Shown piece after piece: positions 57,664-64,000 of a stretch of 64,000 nucleotides of DNA. Numbering within the stretch: position 1 is the first letter of the stretch; each line of letters begins with the position of its first letter. Source of the stretch: Isoetes taiwanensis (lineage: Eukaryota > Streptophyta > Lycopodiopsida > Isoetales > Isoetaceae); assembly GCA_021234155.1 (NCBI GenBank), contig JAJEKV010000052.1:8227358-8291357 (forward strand). Direction: 5' to 3'. The position numbers were made by a program, and so were the translations under genes. The notes below the pieces were generated by a model. That model was not told the origin of the DNA, searched no databases, and saw only the letters and a program-made list of their open reading frames with translations.

Positions 57664-60021
57664 TGTGACGGGCCTGGCCAGTTAACCTCTCGGTAACTGG
57701 AGATCCCATCGATCTCTATCGTTGGATCTACTTAACCTTAGGAACTCAAGAGTGGATACATGCATACTTAGGTAAAGAATTTAATCTTTATACATGCTCT
57801 AATATAAGGTCCCAAATAAAATTATTCTTGCCATTACTCAGCAAAACTTCACACAACTCCCAAAGCTTTAAAATAATATCACTTCAATCCCATATATAAT
57901 AACAATAATAGTCAAGTTAATTGAACAACAATCCACACGCATCTACCCTCGCTTTTCCGAAGCTTGGCTACTCTCGGGAGCGTCTTGTGCCTCTGTTTAC
58001 ACCATTAACCACGGGGTTAGTCACACGGACTAAGTGGGGATCGGGGATCTAGGTCACATCTAACATTAATAATCACAAAGCATTAACTTAGAACAATAAC
58101 ATAGTCTTACCATAACCTCGCCCCTGCAATCCGAGTAATTAATCCAACAAGCATAACCACAATGCATAATTTAACCAAACATAGCCATTGCAACTTGATT
58201 CCACATTGCAAAACCACATATACAATAGCCAAGCAACCAAAGCATCAACATTGCAACCAATATTCCTCTGGGTCTGAGCAAGGTCAACTCGGCTGATCAG
58301 GCCAGTGACATAGAGGCGGGGTAACCACGTGTGTACACACCCATCCACGCTGCGTCCAGCATTGGAGGACCACTTAACTGTGCATGACGTTGTACCTCAC
58401 GGTACCAACGCCCGATGTTCCAATAATAACATTTACATAGCACTGCAAAAAAACCGTGAGTCTAGACCATCGCACCTAGACTCCGGCCCCAGAGGTCTAT
58501 ATCAAAGAATTACACCATAGATAAACTCTTACAATTCACTAACATCATAACACATGCCTTAACAAGCTCAACGTCAATTAAATTCCATAAGACACATTTA
58601 CGTAGCAAGAAAGTTCAACCACAGCCTTAATAATGCAAATGCAACCATCACTTCTAACTTAAAACTAAACGTCTACATATTTCAAAGATTCACTAACATC
58701 AAGGTCACTAGCTATATATAATAATGGTTAAATCACTAACATTGACTATCGTTAGGCTTCCCTTTACCAATTACCTCTTTACACAACACATGTGCTTGGT
58801 GTTTAGCCACTCTATATATTAGCTAATTCCAAAGGATTTTTTTTAAAACTATAACTAGCTAGCTTACTAGGCTACTCATGTCGTAATAACTTACCCATTA
58901 ACATAAACCCTCCTTAAGGCCTCAATCTTTGATAATTTCGAGCCCAATTTTTGCTCCAATCCAACTTTAATAATTTAACTTTAGCTTTATTTTTTTTTTA
59001 AGCTTAACAAACTAACAAACTAACTAATTGCTAACATTTAACCTTATTTCTAACCTAACGTGCGTTTACAGGAAACGCACTCTCGGACCTGCAGCGGCCG
59101 GATCTGGCCTCCAGGCCCTCAAATCATCACGGGAAGCCCATAAAACATCCCGATTTTGCCTTCTCAAGGTCTCTTGGATCATTTCGGCCTACCTGCGGCG
59201 CGATTCAGGAGGTTTCAGATCGATTTCTGGCCACCAAGATCAGGTTACTCACAGCCAAATTCTACTCCAATCTTCTGAATTTTGCATTCTTTCCACATTT
59301 CGGCCTTCTTAAGGCACAAATCGGCCCATTTCAGGGCGATTCCCATGCTTTTCAGATATTTCCATTCAACCAGATCATACCGACTCTGCCTGCTGCATGC
59401 AAGAAAAATTCCACTGTCTTTGCTAGTTCTATCTTCATCTCTTTATTTTAACTCATTCTTCAGACATCCTAACCATTCTAACCCATCCCAGCTTTCTCTA
59501 TCACGGATTACAGTCACACCTCTTACTATTATCATGATGGAAAATTTCAGAAACATATTCAAGTTATTACCAGCCATGCAAACCCAATTATCTCAATATT
59601 AAAGAATCACTATCCATGCCGTGCGTTCATATTAACAACCATGCTTATACAATCCAATTCTATTCTCAGGCTAGATACATAACCACCAAATTTAAGCAAG
59701 CACATAAATGCTACACTAGAAAAAAAACCCCAGGTGTAAGTCTTGATCCCCACCTGGAATCCCGCTTGCTCCCTCTGCACTCCAACACGCTCCCAAAGTA
59801 TTGCTCACACCCTGCTTCTTCAGCAATTCGACTGCAATCTATCGCCTTCCAAATGCTTCACACTGTACTTGTATTTATTATTAATCACCAGTATACTTAT
59901 CCGTATAATCTCTACATATACGATATACATACTCTGCATGCATAATATTTTACTTATTATTCCTTTGCATCCTTTAATAAAATAATTCCACAATATACCT
60001 CAAAATCCTAGGTCCGTTGCA
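57664..60021 (-). repeat. 5' LTR of the chromovirus, intact, 2358 bp
   Basis: Begins TGTGACGGGCCTGG and ends GGTCCGTTGCA on the plus strand, with CCTCC following. It shows what the split left LTR looked like before the 5.29-kb insertion. It should contain the promoter; no specific TATA box was assigned. Confidence 0.96.
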
Positions 60022-60565
60022 CCTCCTATGAGTGTGCTTGTCCACATATTTGATCCTCGAGTGTCAGTATTCTGTCCACTGTGCAAGCAAAGAGATGAGA
60101 CTATTGAGCATTGTTTTCTTTTTATGTGATCCTCTAGCCTTTTTTGTCTTAGTTGTTTTCTCTTTTTCATGTGACATTGACAAGTCAGCAAGTGCTCCTG
60201 CCTATTTATCCGGATACTTGGAATAAGTTGCAGAGCCAAGCATTTCATTTAGCATCAGGATGATTGTTGTGGTCCATCTGGAAGCGCAGGAGATTGTATG
60301 TCTTTCAGAGTTTGAATATTCCTCTTGCAGTTGTCCTCCAAGACGCACAAGCTATAATTGCTAAGGCCTACCATTGCTCTTCACTTGCTCCTGCCAAGCG
60401 ACAGTTGATATTTGAGTTCCATTTGAATGCATTGTCTTATGCATAGGCTGGTGGTTCCACTCAGTGGATCATGATTATCCTCTGAGATTTTATTTCCGCC
60501 TGTGCATTTGTATATCTGGCTTTTGGCTTGGAGTTTCAATAAAGTTTGCCGTCCATCAAAAGAAA
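60022..60565 (+). mobile_element. 5'-truncated LINE, right half (zf-RVT domain and 3' end)
   Basis: Continues the frame of 28073-28197: MSVLVHIFDPRVSVFCPLCK then QRDETIEHCFLF, the Cys/His core of zf-RVT (C-x2-C...H...C), then stops. A further piece reads LWSIWKRRRLYVFQSLNIPL. It ends with AATAAA (60538-60543) and an A-rich tail, followed by the 17-bp target duplication. Without the chromovirus the whole insertion would be about 670 bp. Confidence 0.88.
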
Positions 60566-60582
60566 AAAACATTACATTTGCT
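60566..60582. repeat. Right target-site duplication of the truncated LINE
   Basis: Copy of 28056-28072 (AAAACATTACATTTGCT). Its left limit blends into the A-rich tail. Confidence 0.85.
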
Positions 60583-61020
60583 AAATGAGTTTACTTTTCA
60601 AAGATTGTGATGATTTATTAAATTGGACTACTAGATGACATTACCTTTGAACAACAGAATGTTTCTGGGTATCATTAAATATTACAATCAAACTCTGCAC
60701 CTACCAACTATGATTGCGATGCTACATAGCTTTAAGTTGTCTAATATTATATATATCAAGACTGCTTAATTGCAGATCGCCATTTATCTCCAATGAAGTT
60801 TTGCTATACTAATCTAGAAAGCCAAATTCACACATAACCCTTATAGCCTAGCGACATTGGGCGCTTGGTTTTCTACTAAATAAGAATGTTCATAAAACAT
60901 ACATCAAAACATAAACAACATATATGTTCATGTGTGATGTTCTATAGTGGTTGGCACACCATTTGCAGTTTTTCAATATATGTTCAACAATGTTGGGCAT
61001 CTTAACTATTTATACTTAAG
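60583..61020. other. Flank right of the nested stack, no gene
   Basis: AT-rich. No coding or RNA feature recognised. It was contiguous with the sequence left of 28056 before the insertions. Confidence 0.5.
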
Positions 61021-61115
61021 GAAGGTTGGCATGGTGGTAAGGACCTAGGGTTAGAAATAAAAGGTCACGAGTTCAAAATGGAGACCCCTCCCCCCACCTT
61101 TTTATACGGCATGAA
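61021..61115 (+). mobile_element. SINE-like tRNA-derived head
   Basis: TGGCATGGTGG (61027-61037) resembles an RNA polymerase III A box, and GGTCACGAGTTCAAA (61063-61077) a B box, at tRNA-like spacing. This is the arrangement of plant tRNA-derived SINEs. The 3' limit and target duplication were not found. Confidence 0.5.
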
Positions 61116-61122
61116 AAAATAT

Positions 61123-61360
61123 ATGGCGGAATTTTTTTTATACGGCGTGTATCTCAGCACCGAGGACGTTTTGGATGTTCCAATTTGAATTAAAAAATTG
61201 CAATATGTCGTCGGTGCTCACTTTGCTTCTGAGCCAAAATGGCGGAAATTTTTTTTATACGGCGCGTATCTCGGCGCCGAGGACATTTTGGATGTCCCAA
61301 TTTGAATTAAAAAATTGCAATATGTCGTCGGCGCTGACTTTGCTTATGAGCCAAATTGGT
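61123..61360. repeat. 119-bp tandem duplication
   Basis: GGCGGAATTTTTTTTATACG ... GAGCCAAAAT (61123-61241) and its copy (61242-61360) differ at a handful of positions, several being A/G changes in CGGCG-rich text (TCTCAGCACC against TCTCGGCGCC). Confidence 0.9.
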
Positions 61361-61687
61361 GATGCTGACGGTCTGTCCAAGGGTTGCTCTAAGCTAAAGA
61401 AAATGTTCCGGACGCAATGGAACAAAAAGCGCCTCAATCCGAGTTTCCTAGAGAAAGTTATGGCCTCTGGAAGAAAGGGACCGCATTCTGCCAAAAAATT
61501 CAACATAACCTCACCTTAATATTTTATAAATTTCTTCCTAACTAGCTCATTCCTCACCTATTTAGGCCAAACATCATCCCACCCATGGGTTCCTAGGGTT
61601 ATTTCCTACGTTAAAGATTCCATACTAACTGAACGGTCTAACAAGTTAGACATGGCCAGTGTTGTGATCTGGTCTACCGAGATCATG
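61361..61687. other. Short internal region next to a second LTR, no coding
   Basis: Sequence left of the second primer-binding site should be the 5' leader of another minus-strand retroelement. No gag or pol is seen, so that element is truncated or non-coding. Confidence 0.4.
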
Positions 61688-61699
61688 CTCTGATACTGT
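61688..61699 (-). promoter_or_regulatory. Second primer-binding-site-like sequence
   Basis: Minus strand CAGTATCAGAGC, differing from the initiator tRNA-Met site only at its first two bases, directly precedes a TGTGACG LTR start in the same arrangement as at 57650-57664. Confidence 0.7.
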
Positions 61700-64000
61700 T
61701 GTGACGCTCCCCGAACCTATATGATGCTCCCACCATATAAATACGGGAAATTCCCCTCCCATGGCAACTCCATCACCACAGAAAGGCCCTTCGTCTGATT
61801 CGGACCACTTGTGATGGGCAAGTGTCCGGGTGAAGGATACGGAGGTATCATTCGTCCCATGCCTTCTATGGGAATCCTATATAGTGGAAGCGTACATAAA
61901 TGTTAGCACCTGGCAACAATACAAATAAATGATATGCCACCACGAAGGGTGGCTCACCCATCATCAATACGAGAAACAACATAATACCAACATAACATAG
62001 GAAATGCACCATAAATGAGGATTCTACCCCGGGCTCAGACTCAAGGGGGTCAACTGATAGTCAGGGCCTCCGGATCACAGCAGATGGAGTCATGACAATG
62101 GCGTTGGCTAGCATAGAACAATGGCTAGGGTAGTCCACTCCATCCGCCCCTCCTGTGCACACTTTGCAGATAGGCTGAATCATGCTATGAGGTGATTGTA
62201 GCCTTCCAGAGATGTAATTTCATGGGGTCACCCTATGAGACTACTCTAGGTTACATCTCCCCGGTCCGTTGAGGCAGGAAGGGGATGAATCCCCTCCAGA
62301 GCATGATGGTTACATCGGCATGCTAGAGAATCGTGGCACCACTGGCACACACGCATCTGTACCTGACTTACCCCCCCCTAAATCTAAAGGCCGGCTCACC
62401 GCACCCGTTTGAGTTAAGGACACTTCAATGGACGTAACCTGTAATTTAGGGGGTCTCAGACCCATACCCGGCCCCTTAAGTGACCAGCTATAAGCTTAGC
62501 ACACTATAGGAGTCTTGTAGCCACGCGAAGCAAGATCCCACCTCCATTTCACCATCATACCCATTATCTGGTGATGAATCACAACGTAGCATCCACAGCC
62601 AGGTGAGCTCTTGTGCACCCGCATTTAATGGGATTTAAGGGATTCTAGCTAGGAGCATCTCTACTTCTACATAGCCTTTATGTCTCGACCACCCTTAATC
62701 CCCACAAACATAGGAGGAACAGAAAGAGAACTATCATTATACGCTCGTCCATCCATAGCTTCGAATAGAACATAAAATAGAGATTAACCATACATCTATT
62801 CATATAAGGGTTAATCCTAGCTATCTTCTAAGCATACAAGGGTTAATCCTATGACTATCTAGGAAACCAAGCTATCTACGTACTAACCGGAATCATAGCT
62901 AGATCCACTATCTCTATGGTTCTCCATCCTTCTGGCTGGAACAGGGTTGAACAACAGCTCCTCCTCCACCAATCTCCCCCAATTCGAATTGGGGCAAATT
63001 GGGATGGAAGCCCCAATTTGGGTGTCCCAAATTGGCAAGCCTGCCTTGCCCAATCGATCTGGGCCAGGCGGCGACTCTAGATTGGTTATTATTAACTAAT
63101 TTAATATTTTAACCCCTTTTAGTATTAGGTTATGCCCTAAATTCGAATTGGGGTTTAGACCCTTAGCGCCCGCAGTTCTTTTCAGGGTCGCTCCGGGCTC
63201 ATGTTCTTGTTGTGATACATATTTTTTGTTTGCATTGCCAGACCCTATAGGCTAGGATCCACCGAGGACCAATAGTGTGCTTGCTTATGTATTGTATCTT
63301 GAGTGTCAACTTTTGACAGGACTACGGTCCTACACAATGATCGTGTACGATCTACATATGTATCTCTTATATCACCTACCTAAATCTATTCACCTTCCTT
63401 AATTTAATTTTCCTTGTAAGTTAACCACCTAACGCAAATGCCGAGGACAACACAAATCGTTATGCCCCCTTCCACATAACGTTGTTCTATTAATTATCGT
63501 TCAACCTTCGCCGAGTTATAAATTGCACATTACGCATCATTCCAAACTTGATCACCTTGAACATGACAACTTTTGTGTGACTTATAATTTCGCGTTACCT
63601 CTTTAAGGTGGAGCGACTTGCTTCCAACATGTCATGTATTGGCCCAGAGTAAGAATAGTCTTGATGCTAAGGACGACACCACTTTCAAGGTGTAGAGAAT
63701 GTGACGTTCTATGTATTTACATCCCTTTTGGGTATAAATACATGACATGTCACTAATAATTAATGGTGCATTAATTATTCATAAGCTAAGGGTAGCTAAA
63801 TCATTAATTATTAAGGTGGAAACCTAACCCTAAACCCTAATTCGAATTTAGGGCTTAACCTAATATTAAAAGGGATTAAAATATTAAATTAGTTAATAAT
63901 AACCAATCTAGTGACCCGAATCGATTGGGCAAGGCAGGCTTGCCAATTTGGGACACCCACCCCAATTTGCCCCAATTTGAATTGGGGGAGATTGGTGGAG
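61700..64000 (-). repeat. LTR of a second retrotransposon, right end outside window (at least 2.3 kb)
   Basis: Starts TGTGACGCTCCCCGAACC beside a primer-binding-site-like motif. TGTGACG matches the first LTR, but the rest is different, so it is another family. No TG...CA closing end was identified before the window edge. The inverted repeat at 62964-64000 lies within or beyond it. No protein is recognisable anywhere in this stretch. Confidence 0.55.
62964..64000. repeat. Large inverted repeat (foldback), right arm reaching the window end
   Basis: The left arm 62964-63158 (CTCCACCAATCTCCCCCAAT ... CCTAAATTCGAATTGGGGTT) is complemented by 63829-64000. Shared blocks include GATTGGTTATTATTAACTAA, TTAATATTTTAA, GGCAAGCCTGCCTTGCCCAA and CCAATTTG-rich text. 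Arms are about 172-195 bp with small indels, and the spacer is about 670 bp. It fits a non-autonomous TIR transposon with the rest outside, or a foldback inside the LTR. Confidence 0.85.

Overview
This window looks like nuclear DNA from a land plant. It carries two HAK/KUP/KT potassium-transporter genes with canonical GT-AG introns, remnants of a plant-type TFIIIA and of a PLS-type pentatricopeptide (PPR) gene, a chromodomain Ty3/gypsy retrotransposon primed by initiator tRNA-Met, and plant LINEs. All transporter introns are very short (about 68-93 bp), while the intergenic DNA is packed with transposons. I infer a large-genome plant with compact host genes, possibly seed-free, but the lineage cannot be fixed from the sequence.

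Left third (1-28055). A 5'-truncated HAK gene (1-2117, +) faces an apparently complete nine-exon HAK paralogue (20590-23560, -, 783 codons), so the two are tail to tail. Between them lie a degenerate LINE (about 3890-8590, -), a dispersed repeat terminus (8801), a LINE reverse-transcriptase remnant (about 13190-13480), a decayed TFIIIA fragment (14248-14790), a broken unrecognised gene (15919-17290) and a triplicated hairpin (18458-18680). Upstream of the second HAK gene are short LINE 3' ends and a foldback element (26228-26352).

Middle (28056-60582). This is a nested transposon stack whose junctions can be read directly. A 5'-truncated LINE fragment with a 17-bp target duplication (28073-28197 plus 60022-60565) was split by a Ty3/gypsy chromovirus on the minus strand (28198-60021, target duplication CCTCC, about 2.36-kb LTRs). 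That element was invaded twice. A 5.29-kb element lies in its left LTR (29519-34805, 9-bp duplication) and carries exon-like sequence and a PPR pseudogene. A 17.2-kb element with inverted ends lies inside the RNase H coding region (37496-54693). The latter holds, in order: subterminal repeats, a LINE sandwiched between two GA tracts, a 19-bp minisatellite, about 6.5 copies of an approximately 812-bp tandem repeat, a second minisatellite, and adjacent fragments of two unrelated host genes: a class-3 lipase (phospholipase A1 type) and a PPPDE/DeSI-like peptidase. No transposase is recognisable in it.

Right end (60583-64000). There is a SINE-like tRNA-derived head, a 119-bp duplication, a second LTR with its primer-binding site (from 61700), and a large inverted repeat running off the window edge. 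The only genes that look functional are the two HAK transporters. The most unusual object is the giant composite TIR element with its two captured gene pieces and internal satellite arrays.
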